The position numbers and the translations under genes were made by a program. Below the pieces are notes generated by a model. The model did no database searches, was not told where the DNA came from, and saw only the letters and a program-made list of their open reading frames with translations. From contig CAJXSZ010000022.1 in NCBI GenBank assembly GCA_913060815.1, positions 1 through 53,998 of the forward strand: a stretch of DNA of 53,998 nucleotides, written 5' to 3'. Of this stretch, positions 26,792 to 36,394 are shown in pieces (position 1 is the stretch's first letter; the number at the start of each line of letters is the position of its first letter). The stretch comes from an uncultured Sulfitobacter sp. (GTDB lineage: Bacteria; Pseudomonadota; Alphaproteobacteria; Rhodobacterales; Rhodobacteraceae).

Positions 26792-27760
26792 ATGGCTGAA
26801 GATAGTGTATGTACGGGATTTTTCCGTGCAGCTGAGGGATCGGACCTTAGCTGCCTCGACAAGTTCCAAGATAGCGGCGCTCTCCAGTTCTTTGCAGGCA
26901 ACATACTGGAAGCGTTCTACAACTTCTTCGCGGCATTGCTGAACCCCGGTATGTGGCTCAACTGGAGCGATCCGCAGGCGATGATGCGCTTTATCTACTA
27001 TGGCGCGTCAACCGAGCTTCTCTTTGTTCTGGTTACCCTTTTGATCGTGATCACAGTCATCGGCATGCGCAAGCGTTCGATGATGTGGGCGATGGTGCGG
27101 GGCCTTGAAGGCTTTGCCAATGGCATGGGCCGCCTATTTGCTTGGGCGGGCCTGATCATGGTGATCCAACAGATCATCATCGTGTTTATGCAGCGGATTT
27201 TCACGCGGCCTGACATCTCTATCGGTTTCGGTATCCCGTTGCAGTTCGATATCAGCTGGTTTGCCGAAGAATTGAAGCTTTTCAATGCTCTCGTCGTCTG
27301 TCTGTGCGTTTCCTACACGTTCGTTCAGGGCGGCCACGTGCGCGTTGACCTGTTCTATGCAGGGGCCAAGTTCCGCACCAAAAAAATCGTCGATATGTTC
27401 GGCGCGGTCTTCTTCATGATGCCTTTTGCTTTGGTGGTCTGGCTTTATGGCTGGTTCTTCATGTGGCGCCATCTCGTGACGCCGAACCCTTCGGCCTCCG
27501 ACAGCCTTGAATTGCTGCTGCGCAAATCGCGTGTTTTGAAGTGGAACGTGGAGACGATCGGCTTCTCACCCAACGGGTTCAACGGCTATTTCATCTTCAA
27601 AGTCCTGCTGTGCATGTTCTGCGTCATGGTCGTATTGCAGGCGATTGCACTCTTCTACCGCTCGTGGTGCGAGCTGCGCGAAGGCGAAGAGAGTGCGAAT
27701 AAATATCTCGACAAGGACACCCTTGGCGAAGGCGAAGAAGCCTATGAGGGAGCACACTGA
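26792..27760 (+). CDS. dctQ: TRAP transporter small permease subunit, enlarged (DctQ)
   Basis: This 322-residue membrane protein starts after GGGAGG. DctQ proteins are usually about 160-220 residues; this one has an extra N-terminal region (first ~60 residues with a hydrophobic segment) and a long loop near 235-255 before the last helix. The core motif VQGGHVRVDLFYAGAKFRTK near residue 180 (the family's G-x-x-R-x-D/E) supports the call. It pairs with the DctM subunit in the inner membrane. Its TGA overlaps the dctM ATG (TGATG). Confidence 0.88.
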   Translation: MAEDSVCTGFFRAAEGSDLSCLDKFQDSGALQFFAGNILEAFYNFFAALLNPGMWLNWSDPQAMMRFIYYGASTELLFVLVTLLIVITVIGMRKRSMMWAMVRGLEGFANGMGRLFAWAGLIMVIQQIIIVFMQRIFTRPDISIGFGIPLQFDISWFAEELKLFNALVVCLCVSYTFVQGGHVRVDLFYAGAKFRTKKIVDMFGAVFFMMPFALVVWLYGWFFMWRHLVTPNPSASDSLELLLRKSRVLKWNVETIGFSPNGFNGYFIFKVLLCMFCVMVVLQAIALFYRSWCELREGEESANKYLDKDTLGEGEEAYEGAH

Positions 27761-30111
27761 TGTTTTTTGGTCTGGACGGGGTCGAGGTTGGCCTGATTAT
27801 TGTATTCATCTGCCTGTTTGGCGGTATTTTGTCAGGCTTTCCCGTGGCGTTTGCCATTGGCGGCGCGGGCATGATTTCTTTCGCGATTATTGCGGCGATG
27901 GACAGTGCGGGGCTTCTTATTCACCAAGCGATTGATACCTCCTCGGAGGCGTATCGCGCGCTGGTCAATTCCGGCATCAGGGAGGATGCGATATCGGTAT
28001 TCCGATACCCTGAGTTAGCGCGGATCGCCGAGCCGGTATTCCCCCAAGGGTGGGAAGTGGCGATGGACCGCAACGTATCCTTCGTTGTGAACCGCATGAA
28101 CGAGCGGGTGCTGGCCGGCCAATCCATCGAGACGCTGCTCGCGGTTCTCATGTTTGTTCTGATGGGCATCACGCTAGAGCGTTCCAAGATCGCTAATGAC
28201 CTGCTGACCTCGATGGCCAAAGTGTTCGGCCCGTTGCCTGGTGGTCTGGCCGTGTCTGTTGTTGTTGTGGGCGCGTTCCTTGCGGCCTCTACAGGGATTG
28301 TGGGTGCGACTGTTGTGACCATGGGTCTGTTGGCGTTGCCGACGATGCTGCGCAACAATTACTCGCCAGAACTGGCCACAGGGGTCATCGCGGCCTCTGG
28401 CACATTGGGGCAGATCATTCCGCCCTCGATTGTGATCGTTCTGCTGGGCACGCTGGCGGGGGATTTGTATTCCGCCGCACAAGAAGCGCGGGCCACGTCG
28501 TTTGGCTGTACCGATGCGCTTACCTATTTGGGTGAGCCTGCGGTTGTCTCTGTGGGGACTTTGTTTCAGGCGGCTCTGCTGCCCGGTATCATGCTCGCGC
28601 TGCTCTATGCGCTTTACGCCTTTGGCTATGCGGTATTGCGTCCCGAGAACGCACCCGCGGTCGAGATGGGCTCTACCAATGCCGAGCCAGTGACCCGCAA
28701 CGAGGCGTTTACATGGTTTATCGGTGCGCCCATCCTCATGATCGTCGGCACTATTTTCCTTGGCAACCTCGGGATCGTCGGCTCGCAGGATACGCGGATC
28801 TCGAGCTTTTCCGACATCGGCGAGAGCGCCACTTTGCGAACGAACGTGAACGAGCAGTGTCAGGCCGCCATGATTGAACTGCACGGTCAGGAGCGTTGGG
28901 ACCTCGCGCTGCAACAGCAACAGGTCATCGATGACGCGGGTGGTTTGGCCCAAAGTGAAAAGCTCAGCGATGAGGATTTCGCAGCGAGGCAGGCTGAAGT
29001 TATTGCGGACGCAGCTCCCATCGGGACAGGTATTGCGATTATGATGATCCTGCTGGGTCTGATTATGACAACGGCGCGCGGTGTCTCGCCGTCCGCTGAT
29101 ACCAAGCCGCTGTTGATCGGTGGCGCGGGTGTGGTCGCAATCCTGCTAATTGATATCGCACTTGTCTCACCCACCACATCGCCCGGAACTATGGTTGTTC
29201 TGATGGCGCTGCCGTTTATCGCCGTGATGTACGGGGTGGTCTATGCCACCAAGCTGTGTGCCCGTAACGAGCTCATCCGCGTGGTCTTCCCGCCACTGGT
29301 GCTGATTGTTGCTGTGCTCGGCTCCATCCTCGGGGGGATCACCAACCCGACGCCTGCGGCCGCACTTGGCGCTGGCGGTGCGATTATGCTGGCCGCCTAC
29401 CGCAAGCTCAGGGATCTCGACCGCTCACCCAAAGTGATTATCTGGTCCACTCTGGCGATCATCATCTGTATCCTTGTGGGTGTGAACTTCGATTTGCGCA
29501 TCAATCAGGACGATGTGGGTTTCGAGAATTGGGTGGCCTTCTTCGTGGCCTACGGTGCCTATCTCTATGCCGTGTTTGGCCTGCTGTTCAGCTGCTACAT
29601 CCTGTTCATGAACGGGGTTCTGACACCTGTTGTGCGCGAGACGGCAAAAGTGACCTCGATGGTGTTCACCATTCTCATCGGCTCACAGCTTTTGAACCTT
29701 GTGGTCATCAGCTTTGGCGGCGAGCATTACATCCAGCAGTTCTTGAAATCCTTCGATAACGAGCTGAAGGTTTTCCTGATCGTGATGCTCGTGCTGTTTG
29801 TGCTGGGCTTCGTGCTCGACTTCCTCGAGATTATCTACATTGTTGTGCCCATCGTCGGACCAGTCATCTACGGCGGTTCATTCGATCCGAAATGGGTCAC
29901 GATTATGATTGCGGTGAACTTGCAGACATCCTTCCTGACGCCGCCGTTCGGATTTGCGCTGTTCTACTTGCGCGGGGTTGCCCCGCCAAGTGTTACGACA
30001 CAGCATATCTACCGCGGGATTGTCCCCTTTGTCGGTATTCAGGTACTGGGCCTTGCGATCCTTTGGTTCTTCCCCGGTATTGTGACGATCGTTCCCGATC
30101 TGATCCCTTAG
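27760..30111 (+). CDS. dctM: TRAP transporter large permease subunit, enlarged (DctM)
   Basis: This 783-residue protein is nearly twice the usual ~430 of DctM. The core is recognisable: GGILSGFPVAFAIGGAG near 24-40, AASTGIVGATVVTMGLLALP near 170 and SGTLGQIIPPSIVIVLLG near 210. The C-terminal part has the family's last helices (VAPPSVTTQHIYRGIVPFV). Extra material includes an insert of ~70 residues after the first helix pair, a ~110-residue soluble region near 345-425 and additional helices. DctM forms the Na+-coupled transport channel. It is translationally coupled to dctQ and followed by a strong terminator. Confidence 0.9.
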   Translation: MFFGLDGVEVGLIIVFICLFGGILSGFPVAFAIGGAGMISFAIIAAMDSAGLLIHQAIDTSSEAYRALVNSGIREDAISVFRYPELARIAEPVFPQGWEVAMDRNVSFVVNRMNERVLAGQSIETLLAVLMFVLMGITLERSKIANDLLTSMAKVFGPLPGGLAVSVVVVGAFLAASTGIVGATVVTMGLLALPTMLRNNYSPELATGVIAASGTLGQIIPPSIVIVLLGTLAGDLYSAAQEARATSFGCTDALTYLGEPAVVSVGTLFQAALLPGIMLALLYALYAFGYAVLRPENAPAVEMGSTNAEPVTRNEAFTWFIGAPILMIVGTIFLGNLGIVGSQDTRISSFSDIGESATLRTNVNEQCQAAMIELHGQERWDLALQQQQVIDDAGGLAQSEKLSDEDFAARQAEVIADAAPIGTGIAIMMILLGLIMTTARGVSPSADTKPLLIGGAGVVAILLIDIALVSPTTSPGTMVVLMALPFIAVMYGVVYATKLCARNELIRVVFPPLVLIVAVLGSILGGITNPTPAAALGAGGAIMLAAYRKLRDLDRSPKVIIWSTLAIIICILVGVNFDLRINQDDVGFENWVAFFVAYGAYLYAVFGLLFSCYILFMNGVLTPVVRETAKVTSMVFTILIGSQLLNLVVISFGGEHYIQQFLKSFDNELKVFLIVMLVLFVLGFVLDFLEIIYIVVPIVGPVIYGGSFDPKWVTIMIAVNLQTSFLTPPFGFALFYLRGVAPPSVTTQHIYRGIVPFVGIQVLGLAILWFFPGIVTIVPDLIP

Positions 30112-30133
30112 GAAATTGAGCTGAATACATGAG

Positions 30134-30163
30134 AAAAGGGCGTCTGCGAGGGCGCCCTTTTTT
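30134..30163 (+). terminator. Rho-independent terminator of the TRAP operon
   Basis: AAAAGGGCG pairs with CGCCCTTTT around a 10-base loop and the T run continues to TTTTTT. It lies 22 bases after the dctM stop. A reading frame at 30129-30374 crosses this hairpin and is not considered a gene. Confidence 0.88.
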
Positions 30164-30333
30164 ATTGGGTGTAAGGTCTTGGGGCGAGGACGGAATTCAG
30201 TTCATTGGCAAAATGAAGATGCGGTTTGGCATGGCAACAGGTGCGCCTGATATGCAGGCGGGGCTCTTCTGTCGTTTCTTAGACGAAGGATGGGTTGGGC
30301 TCTGCGGTCTAATGATGCACGCCCAACGGGCTG

Positions 30334-31155
30334 TTAGCCGCGTGTGGAGGTCAGATCGGGCAGGGATATATTAGCGACCTGTTCTGCAATCGGATCGTTG
30401 CTGAGCGGGTGCTGTTCTGATGCGAAAGCGTCCGGGTCGCGCATAGGGTGCCACGCGCCGCCCATGAACACCTCGAGGCCCGAGAACTTGGCCTTGTATC
30501 CCATCTTCTGGCTGCCCGGGACCCAATAGCCCAGATAGACATAGGGCAGTCCCGCATCGCGGGCGATTTCGATGTGGTCGAGGATGATGTAATTGCCCAA
30601 GCCATCTCGCGGACGGTCGGGGCTGTAAAATGAGTAGACCATGCTCACCCCGTCGCCCAGCACGTCCGTGAGGCAGACGCCGGTCAGTTCGGATGTCTCG
30701 GGGTCGGTATATTCGATCACGCGGCTGCGGATCGGGGTTTCCTCGATCATGGCAGCGAATTCGAATACATCCATATCGGCCATGCCGCCGTCGGAATGGC
30801 GGCTGTCGAGGTAGGTTCGAAAGAGCTCGTATTGATCCTCGGTGGCCCAAGGCGAGGTGGCGCGGCGTTTGAGGCCGCGATTGCGGTTCATCGTGCGCCG
30901 CTGGCTTTTGCTGGGTTTGAATTTCGACACGTCAATGCGCGCAGAGAGGCAGGAAGCACAATCGGCGCAGGACGGGCGGTAGAGCACGTTCTGGCTGCGG
31001 CGGAAGCCTTGGGCCGACAAGCTGCTGTTGAGCGTTTCTGCATTCTCGCCCTGCAGGGCTGTGAACAGCTTCCGTTCCATCCGCCCCTCAAGGTAGGGGC
31101 AGGGCTGGGGCGCGGTTACATAGAACTGCGGTGCAATAGGAAGCGAATGGCGCAT
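30334..31155 (-). CDS. bpt: aspartate/glutamate leucyltransferase (N-degron pathway)
   Basis: This 273-residue cytoplasmic protein matches the Bpt/Ate family: the N-terminal Cys cluster [16 protein letters not shown] (about 59-74), the RRTMNRN segment and the GNAT-like C-terminal half with [20 protein letters not shown]. Bpt moves leucine from Leu-tRNA to N-terminal Asp or Glu, marking proteins for ClpS/ClpAP. The family member is inferred; the arginyl-transferring version is less likely in bacteria. A perfect 7-bp hairpin (ATCCCCA/TGGGGAT, 31213-31230) lies upstream, between it and the RDD gene. Confidence 0.92.
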   Translation of the reverse strand: MRHSLPIAPQFYVTAPQPCPYLEGRMERKLFTALQGENAETLNSSLSAQGFRRSQNVLYRPSCADCASCLSARIDVSKFKPSKSQRRTMNRNRGLKRRATSPWATEDQYELFRTYLDSRHSDGGMADMDVFEFAAMIEETPIRSRVIEYTDPETSELTGVCLTDVLGDGVSMVYSFYSPDRPRDGLGNYIILDHIEIARDAGLPYVYLGYWVPGSQKMGYKAKFSGLEVFMGGAWHPMRDPDAFASEQHPLSNDPIAEQVANISLPDLTSTRG

Positions 31156-31248
31156 TCGGTTTCTCGACTTGGACAGGATGACATGAGGATAGCTTGGGAC
31201 GACACGAGCGCAATCCCCAATTATGGGGATATGTCACTGAAGGTAGTC

Positions 31249-31737
31249 TTAGCTGCGGCGATTGAGTGCGACGGTGCCAAGAACAATATCTGTCAGACCC
31301 TGACGCCGCTCGGTGGTGAGCATCAGAACCATAGAGGCGATCTGGATGATAAACATGCCAATGGACAGGCTGTACCCCAATGTGTGCAACACAGCAGTCG
31401 GCAGATCAAAGGGCGCGTCATGGCGGGTGCGCATCTCGATCGACATAAAGCGCATGCCCCACGTGGCCGAGCCCCGCGCAAGCGTTACAACGCGGTAGCA
31501 AAAGCTGACCATGAGGTAGAGCAGCGGAAAGAAGAAGAGCCCCGTGAAGGCCGTAAACGGGATGATCAAAAGCGCCATGCCCGTGATCACCACCATATCA
31601 ATCACCCAAGCAACAAGACGCTTGCTGGGGACAGCCTCGTAGAATTCGGGATACTGGTCTGGATCAGGGGTCATAACGTTCTCGGATATTTGTAAAGGCA
31701 GATGTGCCCCCCCGAAGTGGGAGGGCAGCGGGGTCAT
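31249..31737 (-). CDS. RDD-family membrane protein
   Basis: The 162-residue form beginning MTPLPSHFGG starts 8 bases after the DUF2852 stop. The RDD signature shows as KRLVAWVIDMVVI (Arg-Asp) in the first helix and the later Asp of the pattern near LTDIVLGTV. Three to four helices are predicted. The frame is open up to 31911 inside the upstream gene, but that extension is not protein-like. The function of RDD proteins is mostly unknown; ion transport is reported for some. Probably one transcription unit with the DUF2852 gene. Confidence 0.82.
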   Translation of the reverse strand: MTPLPSHFGGAHLPLQISENVMTPDPDQYPEFYEAVPSKRLVAWVIDMVVITGMALLIIPFTAFTGLFFFPLLYLMVSFCYRVVTLARGSATWGMRFMSIEMRTRHDAPFDLPTAVLHTLGYSLSIGMFIIQIASMVLMLTTERRQGLTDIVLGTVALNRRS

Positions 31738-31744
31738 GTCAAGC

Positions 31745-32158
31745 TCAGGCGTTTTTGTCGTCGTCTTTGCGTGCAGCGCGTTCTTCCATAAAGGCGTCGA
31801 ACTCGGACTTGTCTTTTGCAGCGCGCAGACGCTCGAGGAAACTCTCAAAGCTGCCTTGCTCCTCTTCCAGACGGCGCAGTGTGTCGGCCTTATAGGCGTC
31901 GAACGCGGCATTGCCTGTGGGGCGGCTCATGGAGAAGGACGGGGCTTTGCGGGCACAGCGGGCAGAAGATGAAAACATACGTTTGCTCCAGATCATATAA
32001 GCGAGAAGGGCGAGGCCAACAGGCCAGAAGAAGATAAAGCCCGCGACCATCGCCGCGATCCATGCGCCTTTGCCGCGCGCATCAAGCCATTTCTCCGACC
32101 GTGTGAACCAGCTTTCGCGTGGTGCTTGGGTGGACGGGTAGGTTTCTGTGTAGGTCAT
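31745..32158 (-). CDS. DUF2852-like membrane-associated protein
   Basis: A 137-residue protein with one central hydrophobic helix (about 32-57: GAWIAAMVAGFIFFWPVGLA) and a charged, coiled-coil-like C-terminus (FDAYKADTLRRLEEEQGSFE). This arrangement matches the alphaproteobacterial DUF2852 family. The function is unknown. It is divergent from glnE across a region containing two dyad operators. Confidence 0.82.
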   Translation of the reverse strand: MTYTETYPSTQAPRESWFTRSEKWLDARGKGAWIAAMVAGFIFFWPVGLALLAYMIWSKRMFSSSARCARKAPSFSMSRPTGNAAFDAYKADTLRRLEEEQGSFESFLERLRAAKDKSEFDAFMEERAARKDDDKNA

Positions 32159-32224
32159 ACGTATCCCTCTGGGTTAGCAGTGCGCTGCCACCGGTGCGGG
32201 GCGCTTCACTGGTGAAAAGACCGT

Positions 32225-32303
32225 AATGTAAATGCTTTTCACATTGTATTATTTGGAGATGCCTGCGTGGAAAACAAGTGCTTATGTGAAAGTAATTTAC
32301 ATT
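32225..32303. promoter_or_regulatory. two near-identical 17-bp dyads between DUF2852 and glnE
   Basis: TGTAAATGCTTTTCACA (32227-32243) and TGTGAAAGTAATTTACA (32285-32301) each have dyad symmetry TGTRA-N7-TYACA. They are mirror copies of each other (17 of 20 bases match as a long inverted repeat) and lie 58 bp apart in an AT-rich stretch. They are likely operators for a dimeric regulator controlling one or both divergent genes. The regulator is not identified. Confidence 0.5.
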
Positions 32304-32397
32304 ATTCGGGATAACATAATATTTTCAGTGCTTTGCGGCACATCATTTTCTGATCTTGGCCCATTGACGCGGGTGGGTCCACGCGCAACTGTGGGGT

Positions 32398-35202
32398 ATG
32401 ACTGCTGTTTCGCTCTCTTCCCGCCTTACCCGTTGCCCACGCTTTGCGCAGGCACCAGATGATGATCTGCCGCTCGCGCGCTTTGACACCGCACTTGTTC
32501 CCTTGCTGTCCGGTACTGCGGGGTTGTCGCCATATCTGAAGTCACTGCTGGTCAAGGAGGCAGCGTGGTTGGAGGAGGCCGTGGAGACGCCCGAGGCTGC
32601 ACTTGCCGCGCTTGTGCATGAGACCCATACGCTTGAAACGGATACGGTGAGCGCGGGCCTGCGGCAGGGCAAACGGCGGGTGGCGCTGCTCTCGGCTTTG
32701 GCCGATTTGGGCGGGGCGTGGTCGCTGGAGGAGGTGACAGGCGCGTTGACCACCTACGCGGATGCGGCGGCGCAGGCGGCGTTGCGTGTGGCCGTGGGGG
32801 CGCAGATCAAGCGCGGCAAGCTGCCCGGGATGACCCCTGAGGATGCACTGAGTGGTGCAGGAATGACCGTGCTCGCGATGGGCAAAATGGGGGCGGGGGA
32901 ATTGAATTATTCCTCCGACATCGACCTGATATGCCTCTTTGACGAGAGCAAATATGCGCCAGAGGACTTCGGAGAGGCACGGGCGGGGCTGATCAAGGCG
33001 ACACGCGCAATGGCCGCCACGCTGAGCGAGATTACGGCCGAGGGCTATGTCTTTCGCACTGACCTGCGCTTGCGCCCTGATCCTGCGGTCACGCCTGTGT
33101 GCGTGGGGCTGCTGGCCGCCGAACGGTATTACGAGAGCCTTGGCCGCACTTGGGAGCGTGCCGCCTATATCAAAGCGCGGCCCTGTGCGGGGGACATTGA
33201 TGTAGGTTTGGGATTTCTGGAGACATTGCGCCCGTTTGTGTGGCGCAGGCATCTGGATTTTGCCGCCATTCAGGATGCCCATGACATGCGCCTCGCCATT
33301 CGCGCGCACAAAGGGCTGGGTGGGGCGATCACATTGCCCGGTCACAACATGAAATTGGGCCGTGGCGGCATTCGCGAGATCGAGTTTTTCACCCAGACGC
33401 GGCAATTGATTGCGGGCGGGCGCGATGCGGAACTGCGCGTGCGCGGTACCAAAGAGGGTCTGTCGTTGCTGGCGCAGAAGGGATGGGTGCCGCAGGAGAC
33501 CGCGGAAGCGCTGACCGAGCACTATACGTTCCACCGCACGGTCGAGCACCGCTTGCAGATGGTGCGCGATGCACAGACCCATGATCTGCCACAATCGCCC
33601 GAGGGCATGGCGCGTATCGCCGCCATGATGGACATGGACGTCACCGCCCTTGAGCAAGAGCTGCACCAGCGGCTGAGTGCGGTGCATGACATAACCGAAG
33701 GCTTTTTCACGGAGGCGCGTGGCACTGCTGTGACTGCGCAAAGTGATCATGCCTTCGATCCCGCGATCACGGAAGGATGGCATAGCTATCCTGCGCTGCG
33801 CTCTGATCGGGGGGCGGAGCTTTTCGAGCGGCTCAAGCCCGAGTTGTTGGCGCGCTTGGCGCAAGCGGACAAGCCCGACGAGGCACTGTTGGCGTTTGAC
33901 GGCTTTCTGAGGGGGCTGCCTGCGGGGGTGCAGTTGTTCTCGCTTTTAAAGGCAAATCCGCAGTTGGCTGACCTACTGATCAATATCGTTTCCGTTTCGC
34001 CCATGCTGGCAGCGCATCTGTCGCGCCATGCGGCAGTGTTAGATGCGGTGATCGGCGGCGATTTCTTCAAGGATTGGCCAGGACAGGAGGCTCTGGCCAC
34101 TGATCTCGAGGCGCGGCTCGCGGCGCTCGACGATTATGAGCAACAGCTTGACGCGACCCGCGCGTGGCAGCGCGAATGGCATTTCAGAATTGGCGTGCAT
34201 CATCTGCGCGGTCTGACCGATGGCGCGCAGGCTGCCGCTCAGTACAGTGATCTAGCGCGTGCGGTGCTGCGCGGCCTCTGGTCCGTGGTCATCGACGAGA
34301 TTTCGCGCCGCCACGGACCGCCGCCGGGCAAGGGCGCTGTGATTGTCGGCATGGGCTCATTGGGGGCAGGGCGTCTTACCGCGCAGTCCGATCTGGATAT
34401 GATCGTGATCTATGATGCAGACGGGGTCGAGGCCTCGGACGGCAAACGCCCGCTGCCTGCGCGACAATATTATGCGCGCCTGACCCAAGCGATGATTACC
34501 GCAATGAGCGCCCCCATGGCCCAAGGGCGGCTGTATGAAGTCGACATGCGCCTGCGCCCGTCTGGCAACAAAGGGCCTGTCGCCACTTCGATCACTTCTT
34601 TTGCCAATTACCAGCGCGAAGAGGCATGGCTGTGGGAGCATCTTGCACTGACCCGTGCCCAAGCGATTGCAGGGCCGGATGACTTGGCCGCGCGGGTTGA
34701 GGCGTTGCGCTGCGAGATCGTTCAGATGCCGCGTGACGTCAGCTATGTCTGTTCACAGACGGCAGAGATGCGGGCGCGCATTGCCTCGGCAAAAGTCGCC
34801 GAAGGTGTGCTGGACGCCAAGATCGGTGCAGGCAGGCTCCAGGACATCGAGCTATTTGCCCAAGCAGGGGCACTGCTGGGGGGCGCGTTGGCCCGCGATA
34901 TTCCGCAGGGGCTTGCGTCCGCGCGCGCCGCAGGTCTGATTGATGCGCAGGGCGAGCAGGATTTGACGGCAGCCTATGGCCGCCTTTGGGCGCTGCAATC
35001 AGCGACCCGGTTGCTTTCGTCTCGCCCTCTTGACCTCGGCGCGCTGCGGGCCGCAACACGGGGCTTTTTGGTAGGGGCCGTCGATCTGCCTACGCAAAAT
35101 GACGGTAGTGACCCGTTAGAGGCGCAGCTAAGACAGATTTACGAGCGTGCCGATACAATCATCAGCACAGCGCTGGACGCGCATAAGAGCGGAGAGGACT
35201 GA
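32398..35202 (+). CDS. glnE: bifunctional glutamine synthetase adenylyltransferase/deadenylase
   Basis: This 934-residue cytoplasmic enzyme attaches AMP to glutamine synthetase or removes it in response to PII and glutamine. Two nucleotidyltransferase domains are visible: the N-terminal deadenylase with GKMGAGELNYSSDIDLICLF near 160-180, and the C-terminal adenylylase with GMGSLGAGRLTAQSDLDMIV near 650-668. Each is followed by its helical domain. Length is normal for the family. The ATG at 32398 has a weak GGGG just upstream. Its stop overlaps the start of the next small gene (TGATG). Confidence 0.96.
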   Translation: MTAVSLSSRLTRCPRFAQAPDDDLPLARFDTALVPLLSGTAGLSPYLKSLLVKEAAWLEEAVETPEAALAALVHETHTLETDTVSAGLRQGKRRVALLSALADLGGAWSLEEVTGALTTYADAAAQAALRVAVGAQIKRGKLPGMTPEDALSGAGMTVLAMGKMGAGELNYSSDIDLICLFDESKYAPEDFGEARAGLIKATRAMAATLSEITAEGYVFRTDLRLRPDPAVTPVCVGLLAAERYYESLGRTWERAAYIKARPCAGDIDVGLGFLETLRPFVWRRHLDFAAIQDAHDMRLAIRAHKGLGGAITLPGHNMKLGRGGIREIEFFTQTRQLIAGGRDAELRVRGTKEGLSLLAQKGWVPQETAEALTEHYTFHRTVEHRLQMVRDAQTHDLPQSPEGMARIAAMMDMDVTALEQELHQRLSAVHDITEGFFTEARGTAVTAQSDHAFDPAITEGWHSYPALRSDRGAELFERLKPELLARLAQADKPDEALLAFDGFLRGLPAGVQLFSLLKANPQLADLLINIVSVSPMLAAHLSRHAAVLDAVIGGDFFKDWPGQEALATDLEARLAALDDYEQQLDATRAWQREWHFRIGVHHLRGLTDGAQAAAQYSDLARAVLRGLWSVVIDEISRRHGPPPGKGAVIVGMGSLGAGRLTAQSDLDMIVIYDADGVEASDGKRPLPARQYYARLTQAMITAMSAPMAQGRLYEVDMRLRPSGNKGPVATSITSFANYQREEAWLWEHLALTRAQAIAGPDDLAARVEALRCEIVQMPRDVSYVCSQTAEMRARIASAKVAEGVLDAKIGAGRLQDIELFAQAGALLGGALARDIPQGLASARAAGLIDAQGEQDLTAAYGRLWALQSATRLLSSRPLDLGALRAATRGFLVGAVDLPTQNDGSDPLEAQLRQIYERADTIISTALDAHKSGED

Positions 35203-35471
35203 TGCAAAAAGGAACGCCTGACGATCCCAAGGGGCTGATTTTTGAAGCCTATCGGATCGACGGAATTACCAAATCCGAGTGTCGCACGATCTTCCTCGAT
35301 TGGGCGCTAAGCCTCGGGAGCGACCGTGAGACGGGAACGGCATTGCGCGCTTTGCTGGAAGTATACGGTGCAGATGCCGCTCATCCCATGTCCGAAGTCC
35401 TGTCGGAGGGCTTGCATTCGATCGCCACGCCGCGACGTCGCGGGGGCTGGCGTAGCCGTCCGCGCGATTAA
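35202..35471 (+). CDS. 89-residue protein coupled to glnE, unknown
   Basis: The gene starts within the glnE stop codon (TGATG), with GGAGAGGA just before the ATG. The product has a helical middle (TKSECRTIFLDWALSLG) and an Arg-rich C-terminus (TPRRRGGWRSR) that could bind nucleic acid or membranes. I do not recognise the family. Coupling suggests production in fixed ratio with GlnE. Confidence 0.7.
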   Translation: MQKGTPDDPKGLIFEAYRIDGITKSECRTIFLDWALSLGSDRETGTALRALLEVYGADAAHPMSEVLSEGLHSIATPRRRGGWRSRPRD

Positions 35472-35641
35472 GAACGGTACGGCGACTGCTACCAGTTTTG
35501 GGCATACATCGCACTAACATCATTCGTTTACCTTGAATTTGTGCTGAATCTGGCGCGAATTTGTCTTAAACCTGCCTCAATCTGCCGTCACATATCACTC
35601 AATAACCAGTAGGGGCCAGATGGGCCTGAGGAGTGTGTGTG

Positions 35642-36364
35642 ATGAAAATTTTTAAACTTGCTTGTGCATTGGGTCTGGGTGCTATGCTGAGTGCATGCGG
35701 TGCATCCGATGTTGTGACACGTGACGCGCCGCTCTCCGGTCAGGCCGGATCAGACAGCGTGACCTTCTCCTCCAATCCGCAGGACCGCAACGTGCGCACC
35801 ATCTCGACACAGTCGCAGGGCACACGCACCATCCTCCCCCAAGCGATCATGAGCCAGATCAACGTGGCAAAGGTCAATGTGATCGTCCCGACCGAGCTTA
35901 AGGTTTCCGAAGCCAACCGCTATTATCCCAACGGTGACATCGTCTGGCGTGAAGACGGAATGGGCAACCGCCATGCCCAAGTCGCCAAGATTGTGAATGA
36001 TGCGATGATCGTGGGCACGCAGGGCTTCAACGGTCCCGTTCCGGTCTCCCTCGATATTCAAGTGTCACGTTTCCATGCGCTGAGCGAAAAGGCCCGCTAC
36101 ACCGTGGGCGGCGTGCATAATATCATCTTCACCATGGTGCTGCGCGATGCACGTACAGGTGAGTTGCTGACAACGCCGCGTAAGATCGACACCGATCTGG
36201 AAGCCTTTGGCGGCCAGCAGGCCATCAGCGCCGAGAGCAGAGGCCTCACGCAAAAAGTTCGCATCTCTGGTCATCTCGCCGAAGTGATCCGTCAGGAGCT
36301 GACCAATCCCGAGGGCTACAAGAATGCTTCGCTCGGCTTCTTCCAGATGATCAACAATTTATAG
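35642..36364 (+). CDS. secreted lipoprotein, possibly DUF6778-like
   Basis: The ATG at 35642 is chosen because AGGAG lies 8 bases before it. The 240-residue product has a lipoprotein signal peptide with lipobox LSAC (Cys near 20). Its mature part includes VSEANRYYPNGDIVWRED, which I associate with a Rhodobacteraceae lipoprotein family (DUF6778). The function is unknown; it is expected in the periplasm, anchored to a membrane. It is followed by a perfect hairpin terminator that overlaps the next gene's start codon. Confidence 0.75.
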   Translation: MKIFKLACALGLGAMLSACGASDVVTRDAPLSGQAGSDSVTFSSNPQDRNVRTISTQSQGTRTILPQAIMSQINVAKVNVIVPTELKVSEANRYYPNGDIVWREDGMGNRHAQVAKIVNDAMIVGTQGFNGPVPVSLDIQVSRFHALSEKARYTVGGVHNIIFTMVLRDARTGELLTTPRKIDTDLEAFGGQQAISAESRGLTQKVRISGHLAEVIRQELTNPEGYKNASLGFFQMINNL

Positions 36365-36394
36365 GCTTCCTCTTTCAAAGGGAACCGACTAGGG

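Noticed and set aside
30129..30374. 81-codon frame after the TRAP operon
   Set aside because: It crosses a strong Rho-independent terminator and the end of bpt, has no known motif, and its composition fits noncoding sequence.
32225..32303. PpsR/CrtJ-type sites (TGT-N12-ACA) before glnE
   Set aside because: The dyads have TGT-N11-ACA spacing, one base short, and no photosynthesis genes are present.
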